Of a stretch of DNA of 64,000 bases, positions 54,941 to 63,729 are shown piece by piece (the first letter of the stretch is position 1; every line of letters starts with the position of its first letter). This DNA is from Herbaspirillum sp. RTI4 (GTDB taxonomy: Bacteria > Pseudomonadota > Gammaproteobacteria > Burkholderiales > Burkholderiaceae_D): positions 124,001-188,000 of the forward strand of contig NZ_JAVIWQ010000002.1 of assembly GCF_034313965.1 (NCBI RefSeq). The letters run 5' to 3'. The notes under the pieces were generated by a model that ran no database searches, was not told the origin of the DNA, and was given only the letters and a program-made list of their open reading frames with translations. Both the position numbers and the translations under genes were made by a program.

Positions 54941-56023
54941 ATGAAGCCTTCCATGCTTTCCAAACTCGACCAGCTCGCCCAGCGCCAGCAAGAGCTAGGC
55001 CAGTTACTGATGCAGGAAAACGCGACCGCCAACATGGACACCTACCGCAAGCAGACACGCGAACATGCCGAGCTGGAGCCGCTCGTCGTGCTATACGACA
55101 GCTACACTCAGGCCAGTGACGACGTTGACACCGCCCAGCAATTGCTGAGCGATCCCGAGATGAAAGAATTCGCGCTCGAAGAAATCGCCGAAGCCAAAGC
55201 ACGCATGGAAGCGCTGGAAGGCGAACTGCAAACCATGCTGCTGCCGAAAGACCCCAACGACGAGCGCAATATTTTTCTGGAAATCCGTGCCGGCACCGGC
55301 GGCGACGAATCGGCACTGTTCGCCGGCGACCTGCTGCGCATGTACACCCGCTTCGCCGAACGCAATCGCTGGCAGGTCGAGATGGTCTCGGCCTCCGATT
55401 CCGATGTCGGCGGTTACAAGGAAGTGATCGTGCGCATTGCCGGTTTCGGCGCATATTCCCGACTCAAATTCGAATCCGGCGGACATCGCGTGCAGCGCGT
55501 CCCGGCCACCGAAACGCAGGGCCGCATTCACACCTCCGCTTGCACGGTAGCGGTCATGCCGGAAGCCGATGAAGTCGAAGACGTCAGCATCAATCCGGCC
55601 GATATCCGCATCGACACTTACCGTGCTTCAGGCGCGGGCGGGCAACATATCAACAAGACCGATTCCGCCGTGCGCATCACCCATCTGCCGACCGGCATCG
55701 TGGTGGAGTGCCAAGATGATCGCAGTCAGCACAAGAACAAGGCTTCCGCATTGAAGGTGCTGGCGGCGCGTATCAAAGATGTCCAGTTGCGCGAGCAACA
55801 ATCGAAAGAAGCCGCCACCCGCAAGTCGCTGATCGGCTCGGGCGACCGCAGCGAACGCATCCGTACCTACAATTTCCCGCAGGGCCGGATGACCGACCAT
55901 CGCATCAATCTGACGCTGTACAAGCTCGACTTCATCATGGATGGCGACCTGGCCGATCTGACCAATGCGCTCATCACCGAGCACCAGGCGGAACTGCTGG
56001 CTGCGTTGGGTGATGAGGGCTAA
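54941..56023 (+). CDS. prfA: Peptide chain release factor 1
   Basis: 360 residues, standard length. It reads UAA and UAG: the anticodon-like tripeptide P-A-T is in [14 protein letters not shown]. The hydrolysis motif GGQ is near residue 233 ([18 protein letters not shown]). Its GGQ glutamine is the target of PrmC, encoded at 57511. In many relatives prfA and prmC are adjacent; here array D and dsbB separate them. Confidence 0.97.
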   Translation: MKPSMLSKLDQLAQRQQELGQLLMQENATANMDTYRKQTREHAELEPLVVLYDSYTQASDDVDTAQQLLSDPEMKEFALEEIAEAKARMEALEGELQTMLLPKDPNDERNIFLEIRAGTGGDESALFAGDLLRMYTRFAERNRWQVEMVSASDSDVGGYKEVIVRIAGFGAYSRLKFESGGHRVQRVPATETQGRIHTSACTVAVMPEADEVEDVSINPADIRIDTYRASGAGGQHINKTDSAVRITHLPTGIVVECQDDRSQHKNKASALKVLAARIKDVQLREQQSKEAATRKSLIGSGDRSERIRTYNFPQGRMTDHRINLTLYKLDFIMDGDLADLTNALITEHQAELLAALGDEG

Positions 56024-56061
56024 TTCGGTTTTTTAGCGGGAGCAGCGAGTACTCACCACCA

Positions 56062-56119
56062 GACCGGCTTGCAGCCGGATCCTTCGATACGGAGCGATGC
56101 TCCTACTCAGGACGAACGG
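56062..56119 (+). repeat. Border element, left of array D
   Basis: 58 bp: hairpin 1 CCGGCTTGCAGCCGG, GATCCTTCGATAC, hairpin 2 GGAGCGATGCTCC, then CTCAGGACGAACGG. Confidence 0.9.
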
Positions 56120-56877
56120 GAGTGAGGCAGTTAGGGAAAAGATGCAGACGCCATTTTGTCAGGTTGGAATACCCATATCCTGGCGTTCAGGTTGGAATAT
56201 CCAGATACCGTTCGCTTCGATACGGAGCGATGCTCCTGCTCAGGACAAACGGGGAGTGGGACAGTTAGGGGGAAGATGCGGACGCCATTTTGTCGAGTTG
56301 GAATACCCATATCCTGGCGTTCAGGCTGGAATATCCAGATACCGTTCGCTTCGATACGGAGCGATGCCCCTGCTCAGGACGAACGGGGAGTGGGACAGTT
56401 AGGGGGACGATGCAGGCGCCATTTTGTCGGGTTGGAATACCCATATCCTGGCGTTCAGGTTGGAATATCCAGATACCGTTCGCTTCGATACGGAGCGATG
56501 CCCCTGCTCAGGACGAATGGGGAGTGGGACAGTTAGGGGGAAGATGCAGACGCCATTTTGTCGGGTTGGAATACCCATATCCTGGCGTTCAGGTTGGAAT
56601 ATCCAGATACCGTTCGCTTCGATACGGAGCGATGCCCTTGCTCAGGACGAATGGGGAGTGGGACAGTTAGGGGGAAGATGCAGACGCCATTTTGTCGGGT
56701 TGGAATACCCAGATCCTGGCGTTCAGGCTGGAATATCCAGATACCGTTCGCTTCGATACGGAGCGATGCCCCTGCTCAGGACGAATGGGGAGTGGGACAG
56801 TTAGGGGGAAGATGCAGACGCCATTTTGTCGGGTTGGAATACCCATATCCTGGCGTTCAGGTTGGAATATCCAGATA

Positions 56878-56935
56878 CCGTTCGTCCTGAGTAGGGATGA
56901 AATCCCGTATCGAAGGATCCGGCTGCAAGCCGGTC
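56878..56935 (-). repeat. Border element, right of array D
   Basis: Inverted 58-bp copy: CCGTTCGTCCTGAG, hairpin 2 GGGATGAAATCCC, GTATCGAAGGATC, hairpin 1 CCGGCTGCAAGCCGG. Confidence 0.9.
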
Positions 56936-57015
56936 AAACTGCGCAGCCTGCACCGCCTGACATACAATACGAGCCAGTCAATATTCCGTCGCATCACCAT
57001 TGTCCAGGAGCATGC

Positions 57016-57498
57016 ATGAAACCGAGAACAACCATGAAACCTGCCCTGCTACTGACCGCCCTGCTGTGCATCCTGTGCCTGTGCGCTGCGCTGTATTTGC
57101 AAATCGTTGAAGAAATGGCTCCCTGCCCGCTGTGCATTATCCAGCGCTATATTTACGCCCTGATCGCCATCCTCTGCCTGCTCGGCGCTTTTCTGCCGAC
57201 GGGCGTTGCGCGCGTCGCTGGCAATCTGGCCGGGCTGCTGGCACTGGGCGGTGTCGGCGCGGCAGGCTGGCATATCTGGGTCAAGGCGCATCCGGGCACT
57301 ACCTGCGGCGTCGATCCATTGGAAACACCGCTCAATCAATTGCCCACTGCCAAATTATTCCCGGCTCTGTTTCAGGTCGATGGCTTGTGCACGACCGACT
57401 ATGGAACGACCCTGGGCTTGTCGGTGCCGCAATGGTCGCTGCTCGGTTTCGTTCTGGTCTCCATCGTCTTGCTGGTTGCGCTGGCGCGTCAGCGCTAA
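57016..57498 (+). CDS. dsbB: Disulfide bond formation protein DsbB
   Basis: 160 residues from the ATG at 57016 with AGGAG 6 bases upstream; the open frame further up runs through array D. Four membrane helices. The quinone-side cysteine pair is CPLC in EEMAPCPLCIIQRYIY, and the DsbA-side pair is in TTCGVDPLET and VDGLCTTDYG. It reoxidises DsbA with ubiquinone. Followed after 12 bases by prmC. Confidence 0.93.
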   Translation: MKPRTTMKPALLLTALLCILCLCAALYLQIVEEMAPCPLCIIQRYIYALIAILCLLGAFLPTGVARVAGNLAGLLALGGVGAAGWHIWVKAHPGTTCGVDPLETPLNQLPTAKLFPALFQVDGLCTTDYGTTLGLSVPQWSLLGFVLVSIVLLVALARQR

Positions 57499-57510
57499 GT
57501 CGGCCGGGCC

Positions 57511-58398
57511 ATGGCTGACGAATCCCTGCCGGATAATTTGAACAATGCGCGGGCAAACACGCCGATCAACAGCGGCGAACAAAGTCTCACCGCACTGCTG
57601 CAAGCTGTGCCACTCATACCGTTGGAAAAACGCATCCTGGCCAGCCATGTGCTGGGCTGGACGCGTATCCAACTCATCACCCGCTCGGAAGAGCTGATCG
57701 CCGCTGCCGATGCAGAACAGCTTTCTGCCCTCTTCCAGCGTCGCCTCGCAGGTGAACCCATCGCCTATCTGGTTGGTCAGCGTGAATTTTACGGACTCGA
57801 TTTTGAAGTCACGCCAGCGGTGCTGATTCCGCGCCCCGATACCGAATTGCTGGTGGAACTGGCACTGACGCATCTGCCCCCTGCCGGCAAGTTGCTCGAC
57901 ATGGGTACCGGCTCCGGCGCGATTGCGGTGGCCATTGCGCATACCCGTCCCGATGCGCAAATCAGCGCGCTCGATGCCAGCGCAACGGCGCTGGAAGTGG
58001 CCGCCCGCAACGCCGCACGCCATTTAACTGCGCCCGCCAAGGGCATCGATTTCCTGCTCAGCAACTGGTACGACGCCTTAGGCGAGCGCTGCTTCGACAT
58101 CATCGTTTCCAACCCGCCGTATATCGCCGCCGACGACCATCACCTGCAACAGGGCGATTTGCGATTCGAGCCGCTCACCGCGCTGACCGATCACGGCGAC
58201 GGCTTGTCTGCCTTGCGCATCCTCATCGACGGCGCGCCAGCACATCTGGCCGCTCATGGCTGGCTGCTGCTGGAACATGGCTACGACCAGTCGGCTGCTG
58301 TGCGCGCCTTGCTCAGCGACGCCGCCTGGACCGAAGTGCAAAGCTGGTGCGATCTGGCCGGTATCGAACGCGTCACTGGTGGCCGACGGCCGACGTAA
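57511..58398 (+). CDS. prmC: Release factor glutamine methyltransferase PrmC
   Basis: 295 residues. An N-terminal helical domain (LEKRILASHVLGWTRIQLITRSEE, FQRRLAGEPIAYLVGQREFYGLDFEV) recognises release factors. The SAM-binding domain has LLDMGTGSGAIAVAIAH and the catalytic SNPPYIAADD. It methylates the GGQ glutamine of RF1 and RF2. It is located just downstream of dsbB and about 1.5 kb after prfA. Confidence 0.95.
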   Translation: MADESLPDNLNNARANTPINSGEQSLTALLQAVPLIPLEKRILASHVLGWTRIQLITRSEELIAAADAEQLSALFQRRLAGEPIAYLVGQREFYGLDFEVTPAVLIPRPDTELLVELALTHLPPAGKLLDMGTGSGAIAVAIAHTRPDAQISALDASATALEVAARNAARHLTAPAKGIDFLLSNWYDALGERCFDIIVSNPPYIAADDHHLQQGDLRFEPLTALTDHGDGLSALRILIDGAPAHLAAHGWLLLEHGYDQSAAVRALLSDAAWTEVQSWCDLAGIERVTGGRRPT

Positions 58399-58410
58399 AC
58401 ATTTCTTCTT

Positions 58411-60045
58411 TTGACTCTCATCATGACGACGATTGCCAACATGCAACACCTCCTCGAATTCATGATGCAAAGCATCGTGCTGGAACAGCAAAGCGACATC
58501 GACGCTGCGCTGGCCTGCATGGACCGGGCGCTGATTCTCGACCCCGTATTTCTGCCGGCGCTCATGCGCCGCGGCACGCTGCTGCAAAACGCGCAGCGCC
58601 ACGAAGAAGCCATCGATTGCTTTGATCTGGCCATGCGCTACAGCCCGCAACTGGAGCAAGCCCGGCAGCTGCGCGACGCCGCCCTCGATCTCGCGCTGGC
58701 GCACGCCGAACAACAACTTGCCGATACCCCCGACAGCATGGATGCCCGCGCCCATCGCGCCGCCATCCTGACAAGAATGGAACGCCACGCCGCTGCGCTG
58801 GCCGATTACGACGCCGTGCTGGCCGCGCTGCCGGAGAACGCCGAAGCACGCAACCGGCGCGCCAATCTGCTGCTGGCAATGGATCAACCTGAACGCGCCC
58901 TGGCCGAATACGACGCCGTTCTCGCCGCGCTGCCGGATCAGGTGGCAGTCATGTTCAACCGCGCCAATACCCTGCAAAAAATGCAAAGGCTGGACGAAGC
59001 AGTGGCCGCTTATCAGCAAGTGCTGGCCTTGCGTCCGCATTTTGCCGAAGCCAAACTGGAACAGGCACAGTGCCTGCTGCTCGCCGGCGATTACGCGCGT
59101 GGCTGGCAGCAGCACGAAGCCCGCTGGCAGACGGCACAACTGGAAGCGCACCACTTGCCGAGCAAAGCGCCGCAGTGGCTGGGCGACTACCCGCTCGCCG
59201 GCCAGCGTCTGCTGCTGTGGGCAGAACAAGGTCTCGGCGATACCCTGCAGTTCGTACGCTATGTCGCTCTGGCGGCGCAATTGGCGCAGCAAGCCAATCC
59301 GCCCGGGCAGGTGCTGCTGCGCGTGCCTGCGCCGCTGCTGACCTTGCTGCAACCGTTGCAGGCTGAATACGGGATCGTGGTCAGCGCCAATGCGGCCGTG
59401 CTGCCGGAACACGATCTGCATTGCTCGCTGATGAGCCTGCCCTTGGCGCTGGCCGACACGCAAAATACCATCCCTGCATCCTCCGCTTACCTGCACGCCG
59501 ATACGATGCTGAGCGCCGCGTGGCGCGAGCGTTTGCCAATAGAAAATAGCAATAGTTTGCGCATCGGCCTGGCATGGGCCGGGAGGCAATACGGCCCGGT
59601 TAACCGCAGCCGCGATCTGCCGCTGGAGCGCTGGAACGCCATCGTGCCAGCGGCAATGCAAGCAATGACTGGCTCGGGGAATTCTTCGCTTCCGATTTTT
59701 TACAGCCTGCAAAAAGACATTCCGGCCAGCGAATTGGCATTAGCCGAAACCATGCCCGACTTTGCCTTACTGGGATCAGATTTACAGGATTTTGCAGATA
59801 CCGCCGCACTGATCGACAACCTCGATCTGGTCATCAGCGTCGATACTGCCGTGGCGCATCTGGCGGCCGCGCTTGGCAAACCCGTATGGCTGCTGCTGCG
59901 TCATTCCAGCGAATGGCGCTGGCTGCTGGAACGCAATGATTCGCCGTGGTATCCGTCGATGCGCATTTTCCGGCAAGCGACGCCGGGCGACTGGGATAGT
60001 GTGTTGCGGGAAGTGGCGCGGGAGCTCTACACACTGCGCCGATAA
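58411..60045 (+). CDS. TPR protein with C-terminal glycosyltransferase-like domain
   Basis: 544 residues (532 from the ATG at 58447-like positions cannot be excluded; neither start has a clear ribosome site). Residues about 25-240 are TPR helices, with near-identical copies ALADYDAVLAALPENAEARNRRANLL and ALAEYDAVLAALPDQVAVMFNRANTL. The C-terminal half (about 260-540) resembles the GT9/heptosyltransferase-like domain often attached to TPRs: LLLWAEQGLGDTLQFVRYV, RIGLAWAGR, and DFADTAALIDNLDLVISVDTAVAHLAAALGKPVWLLL. Such proteins occur near O-GlcNAc-like or flagellin/pilin glycosylation genes, but no target is evident here. Confidence 0.8.
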   Translation: MTLIMTTIANMQHLLEFMMQSIVLEQQSDIDAALACMDRALILDPVFLPALMRRGTLLQNAQRHEEAIDCFDLAMRYSPQLEQARQLRDAALDLALAHAEQQLADTPDSMDARAHRAAILTRMERHAAALADYDAVLAALPENAEARNRRANLLLAMDQPERALAEYDAVLAALPDQVAVMFNRANTLQKMQRLDEAVAAYQQVLALRPHFAEAKLEQAQCLLLAGDYARGWQQHEARWQTAQLEAHHLPSKAPQWLGDYPLAGQRLLLWAEQGLGDTLQFVRYVALAAQLAQQANPPGQVLLRVPAPLLTLLQPLQAEYGIVVSANAAVLPEHDLHCSLMSLPLALADTQNTIPASSAYLHADTMLSAAWRERLPIENSNSLRIGLAWAGRQYGPVNRSRDLPLERWNAIVPAAMQAMTGSGNSSLPIFYSLQKDIPASELALAETMPDFALLGSDLQDFADTAALIDNLDLVISVDTAVAHLAAALGKPVWLLLRHSSEWRWLLERNDSPWYPSMRIFRQATPGDWDSVLREVARELYTLRR

Positions 60046-60074
60046 CGGCATCTCGCCACTGGACATTTTGACAA

Positions 60075-60112
60075 AAAAAACCGCGGCCCTTTTTTGAGGA
60101 CAGCGGTTTTTT
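60075..60112. terminator. Bidirectional terminator
   Basis: Stem AAAAAACCGC/GCGGTTTTTT around an 18-base loop, between two converging genes. Confidence 0.8.
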
Positions 60113-60129
60113 ACATGACAGCAATTACT

Positions 60130-63100
60130 TTATGCCGCGTGCGAGATGCCATCGTCCGGCTGTGCCGCTGCCGGATTATCAAACCCCGCCAGCAAACGGG
60201 CCTGCTTTTCCAGAGCGGCTTCCAGATGGCGTTCCTTGACATGGCCGTAACCACGAATACCTTCCGGGATGCTGGCAATCTCCACTGCCTGCACCAGATT
60301 GAAGGCCGTCAGGCGCGGCAATAGTGCCGAGATTGTTTCACGGTACGCGTCGATCAGCGCCCGCTCCTGCTTGCGTTCCCGCGTATGGCCAAACGGATCG
60401 AACACACTGCCGCGTAAAAAGCGCAAGCGTGCCAACACGCGAAATGCCTGCATGGCCCAGGAACCGAATTCCTTCTTGATCAGATGGCCGTTGGCGTCAT
60501 GCCGGGAAAACAGCGGTGGCGCGAGGTGGAAACGCAGTTTGTAATTGCCTTCAAACATGGCGGCTATCTTGCGCGTGAAAGCACCGTCGGTATAAAGACG
60601 CGCCACTTCATATTCATCTTTATAAGCCATCAGTTTGAAGAGGTAGGTGGCAACCGCCGTACTCAGCCTTGGCGGACGAATACCCGGCAAGACCGCTTCC
60701 GCTGCTTCTACGCTGGCAACAAAGCTGCGATATTGTTCGGCGTAAGCGGCGTTCTGATAAGCGCTGAGGAAGGCAACGCGGGTAGCGATTTGCTGCGCCA
60801 GCGGCGGCGTCCGTTTGAAGGCAATCACTTGTGCGCGGGCGCCATTGCGTTGCGCCAGTTGCGCCACGGAAGCGGGATCGTGCGCGGCGCTGCGGCCCCA
60901 GGCGAATGCCAACTGATTGAATTCGACCGACAAGGCATTCAATTCAATCGCTTTCAGAATGGCGCCTTCGGACAAGGGCACCCAGCCCTTTTGAAAGGCA
61001 TAACCCAGCATGAACATATTGGTGGCAATGGCATCCCCCAATAGCGCACCGGCGATATGACCGGCGTCGATCAGCTCGACCCGTTCCGCACCGCAGGCAG
61101 CGCGGATGTCGCGTTCGGCGGCCTGACCGGGGAATTGCCAGTCGGGATTGCGCACGAAGGCGGCCGTCGGCGTGGCGGTGCTGTTGATGACGGCATGTGT
61201 GCGGCCTTCGCCCATGCGCGAGAGTGCGTCGCGGGCCGCGGTGACAATCACGTCGCAACCGATCACCAGATCGGCCGCACCAGTACCGACACGGGTGGAA
61301 TGCAAGGCTTCCGCTTGTTCCGCTATTCGTACGTGGGACAAGACCGGACCGCCTTTTTGCGCCAGACCACTCATATCCAGCACGGAGCAGGCTTTGCCTT
61401 CCAGATGCGCGGCCATCGCCAGTATCTGCCCGATGGTGACGACGCCGGTGCCGCCGATGCCGGTCACAATAATGCCGTAAGGCGTATCAAGCGGAGGCAG
61501 TAGCGGCTGCGGCAATGCGCCGGGGCCTTCCGCTGTTGCTGCTGCGGCATTAGGCAAGGCAACGCGGGCGGGCTTTTTCAGCTTGCCGCCTTCGACCGTA
61601 ACGAAGCTCGGGCAAAAACCGGTGACGCAGGAATAGTCCTTGTTGCAGGAGGATTGATTGATCTGGCGCTTGCGGCCGAATTCGGTTTCCAGCGGCTCCA
61701 CCGACAAGCAGTTGGACTGCACGCTGCAATCGCCGCAGCCTTCGCACACGGCTTCATTGATCACGGCGCGCTTGGCCAGATCGGGATAGGTGCCACGTTT
61801 GCGGCGGCGACGTTTTTCCGAAGCGCAAGTCTGGTCGTAAATCATGGCGGAGGCACCGGTGAGGATGCGCAGTTCGCGCTGTACGGCGTCGAGTTCGCTG
61901 CGGTGCCGGATGGTCACGCCGGGTGCCCACGGCGTATCGGCAGCATATTTGTCCGGCTCATCGGTGACGACGATGATGGGCGTGACGCCCTCTGCCGCGA
62001 GTTGCCGCGAAATCATCGCCGGATCGAGCGGGCCGTCGACCGTCTGGCCGCCGGTCATGGCGACAGCATCGTTGTACAGAATTTTGTAGGTAATGTTGAC
62101 CTTCGCCGCGACGGAGGCGCGAATCGCCAGCAAGCCGGAATGGAAGTAAGTGCCGTCGCCGAGATTGGCAAAGACATGCGCTTCGCTGGTGAACGGCGAC
62201 TGGCCAACCCAAGTGACGCCTTCGCCGCCCATGTGGGTGAAGGTGGACGATTCACGGTCCATCCAGGTCACCATATAGTGACAGCCGATACCGGCCAGTC
62301 CGCGGCTGCCTTCCGGCAGTTTGGTCGAGGTATTGTGCGGACAGCCGGAACAGAAATGCGGAATCCTGTCCTTGGCGGGATCGGCCTTGGTGACGATGTT
62401 GAGCGTGGCTTCCTTCGCTTCCAGATAGGCAATACGGGCCTTGACGCGTTGCTCGATAGGATGACCGGCGAAGTAGCGCGAAATGCGCGCAGCGATAGCG
62501 CGAGCGATCTGCGCCGGATTCAGTTCGTAGGTGGCGGGCAGCAGCCAGTGACCGTGGCCTTCGCGGTGCGAACCGCTCCACTCGCCGGTGTCGTCGAACT
62601 TGCCGACCACACGCGGACGGGCTCCATCAGGCAGGTTGTAGAGTTCTTCCTTGATCTGGTATTCGAGAATCTGGCGCTTTTCTTCCACCACCAGAATTTC
62701 TTCCAGCCCTTCTGCAAAGCGATGCACGCCTTCGGCTTCCAGCGGCCAGGTCATGCCGATTTTGTAGAGCCGGATACCGATGTCGGCGGCGACGGTTTCA
62801 TCAATACCGAGGTCTTCCAGCGCTTGCCGGGTGTCGAGATAGGACTTGCCGGCGGTCACGATGCCGATGCGCGCACGCGGACTGTCCCAGATTATCTGAT
62901 TGAGGCCGTTGACGCGGGCGTAGGCGAGGGCGGCGTACCACTTGTACTGATTCATCCGTACTTCTTGTTCCAGCACGCTGTCGGGCAGGCGGATGTTGAG
63001 GCCGCTGGCGGGCAGTTCGAAATCGTCAGGCAGCACGATCTTGACGCGGTCGCGGTCGATGTCCACCGACATGCCCGATTCGACGATATCGGTCACGCAT

Positions 63101-63729
63101 TTCATCGCCACCCACAAACCGGTATAGCGACTCATGGCCCAGCCATGCAGGCCGTAGTCGAGGTATTCCTGCACCGAAGAGGGATAAAGCACGGGAATGC
63201 CGCAGGCCTTGAGGATGTGTTCGCTCTGATGCGCCGTGGTCGAGGACTTGGCGGCATGGTCGTCGCCGGCCACCACCAGCACGCCGCCATGCTGCGAAGT
63301 GCCGACCATGTTGGCGTGTTTGAACACATCGCCGCAGCGATCAACGCCGGGGCCCTTGCCGTACCACAAGGAAAAAACGCCGTCGTATTGCGCACCGGGA
63401 AACAGATTGACTTGCTGCGTACCCCAGACGCTGGTGGCAGCAAGATCTTCATTGATGCCGGGGGTGAATTTGACGTGGTGGGCGTCGAGATATTTGCTGG
63501 CTTTTTCAGCCGTCATATCGACCGTGCCTAGCGGGGAACCGCGATAGCCAGTGATAAAGCCAGCGGTATTGAGGCCGGCGTGCTGGTCGCGCTTACGCTG
63601 CAACATGGTCAGGCGAATCAGTGCCTGAGTGCCGGTCATGAACACCCGGCCAGTTTGGCGTCGGTATTTATCGTCGAGGGTAATATCGTCCAGCAACTGT
63701 CGTTGACTGGAAGTCAGGGGTGCGTTCAT
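60130..63729 (-). CDS. Indolepyruvate ferredoxin oxidoreductase, fused large form
   Basis: 1199 residues from the ATG at 63729 (GGAGA 5 bases upstream). It decarboxylates aryl pyruvates to acyl-CoA in aromatic amino-acid breakdown. The N-terminal pyrimidine-binding part has FITGYRGSPLGTVD, and the ThDP-binding part has FCSGCPHNTSTKLPEGS and NLGDGTYFHSGLLAIRAS. An iron-sulfur cluster region follows (CEGCGDCSVQSNC and later cysteines CNKDYSCVTGFC). Then comes the fused gamma/beta-like domain (GIGGTGVVTIGQILAMAAHLEGKACSVLDMSGLAQKGG) and a C-terminal DUF6537-like region. This single-chain form is typical of Proteobacteria. No regulator is visible before the window ends. Confidence 0.94.
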   Translation of the reverse strand: MNAPLTSSQRQLLDDITLDDKYRRQTGRVFMTGTQALIRLTMLQRKRDQHAGLNTAGFITGYRGSPLGTVDMTAEKASKYLDAHHVKFTPGINEDLAATSVWGTQQVNLFPGAQYDGVFSLWYGKGPGVDRCGDVFKHANMVGTSQHGGVLVVAGDDHAAKSSTTAHQSEHILKACGIPVLYPSSVQEYLDYGLHGWAMSRYTGLWVAMKCVTDIVESGMSVDIDRDRVKIVLPDDFELPASGLNIRLPDSVLEQEVRMNQYKWYAALAYARVNGLNQIIWDSPRARIGIVTAGKSYLDTRQALEDLGIDETVAADIGIRLYKIGMTWPLEAEGVHRFAEGLEEILVVEEKRQILEYQIKEELYNLPDGARPRVVGKFDDTGEWSGSHREGHGHWLLPATYELNPAQIARAIAARISRYFAGHPIEQRVKARIAYLEAKEATLNIVTKADPAKDRIPHFCSGCPHNTSTKLPEGSRGLAGIGCHYMVTWMDRESSTFTHMGGEGVTWVGQSPFTSEAHVFANLGDGTYFHSGLLAIRASVAAKVNITYKILYNDAVAMTGGQTVDGPLDPAMISRQLAAEGVTPIIVVTDEPDKYAADTPWAPGVTIRHRSELDAVQRELRILTGASAMIYDQTCASEKRRRRKRGTYPDLAKRAVINEAVCEGCGDCSVQSNCLSVEPLETEFGRKRQINQSSCNKDYSCVTGFCPSFVTVEGGKLKKPARVALPNAAAATAEGPGALPQPLLPPLDTPYGIIVTGIGGTGVVTIGQILAMAAHLEGKACSVLDMSGLAQKGGPVLSHVRIAEQAEALHSTRVGTGAADLVIGCDVIVTAARDALSRMGEGRTHAVINSTATPTAAFVRNPDWQFPGQAAERDIRAACGAERVELIDAGHIAGALLGDAIATNMFMLGYAFQKGWVPLSEGAILKAIELNALSVEFNQLAFAWGRSAAHDPASVAQLAQRNGARAQVIAFKRTPPLAQQIATRVAFLSAYQNAAYAEQYRSFVASVEAAEAVLPGIRPPRLSTAVATYLFKLMAYKDEYEVARLYTDGAFTRKIAAMFEGNYKLRFHLAPPLFSRHDANGHLIKKEFGSWAMQAFRVLARLRFLRGSVFDPFGHTRERKQERALIDAYRETISALLPRLTAFNLVQAVEIASIPEGIRGYGHVKERHLEAALEKQARLLAGFDNPAAAQPDDGISHAA

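Larger units (their letters stand above)
56062..56935. repeat. Border-enclosed tandem array D (134-bp unit)
   Basis: CTTCGATACGGAGCGATG recurs at 56082 (inside the left border), 56215, 56349, 56483, 56617 and 56751, so spacing is 133 once and then exactly 134. Each unit therefore carries the inner part of the border (CTTCGATAC, the GGAGC-type hairpin, CTCAGGACGAA), plus about 95 bases with two GTTGGAATA(T/C)CCA phrases and CCTGGCGTTCAGG. Units differ at only a few bases. Borders are 56062-56119 and 56878-56935. Since 134 is not a multiple of 3, the nested 126-codon frames are repeat by-products. The locus separates prfA from dsbB-prmC. Confidence 0.93.

Noticed and set aside
56097..56890. Nested 126-codon frames in array D
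   Set aside because: The 134-bp period shifts frame at each unit, giving overlapping copies of the same translation. No ribosome sites are present.
58078..59712. 544-codon minus-strand frame opposite prmC and the TPR gene
   Set aside because: Antisense shadow of two genes with recognised domains. The equal length to the TPR protein is coincidence.
61654..63531. 625-codon plus-strand frame
   Set aside because: It is antisense to the indolepyruvate oxidoreductase gene, whose motifs and ribosome site are clear. Long antisense frames are common in GC-rich genes.
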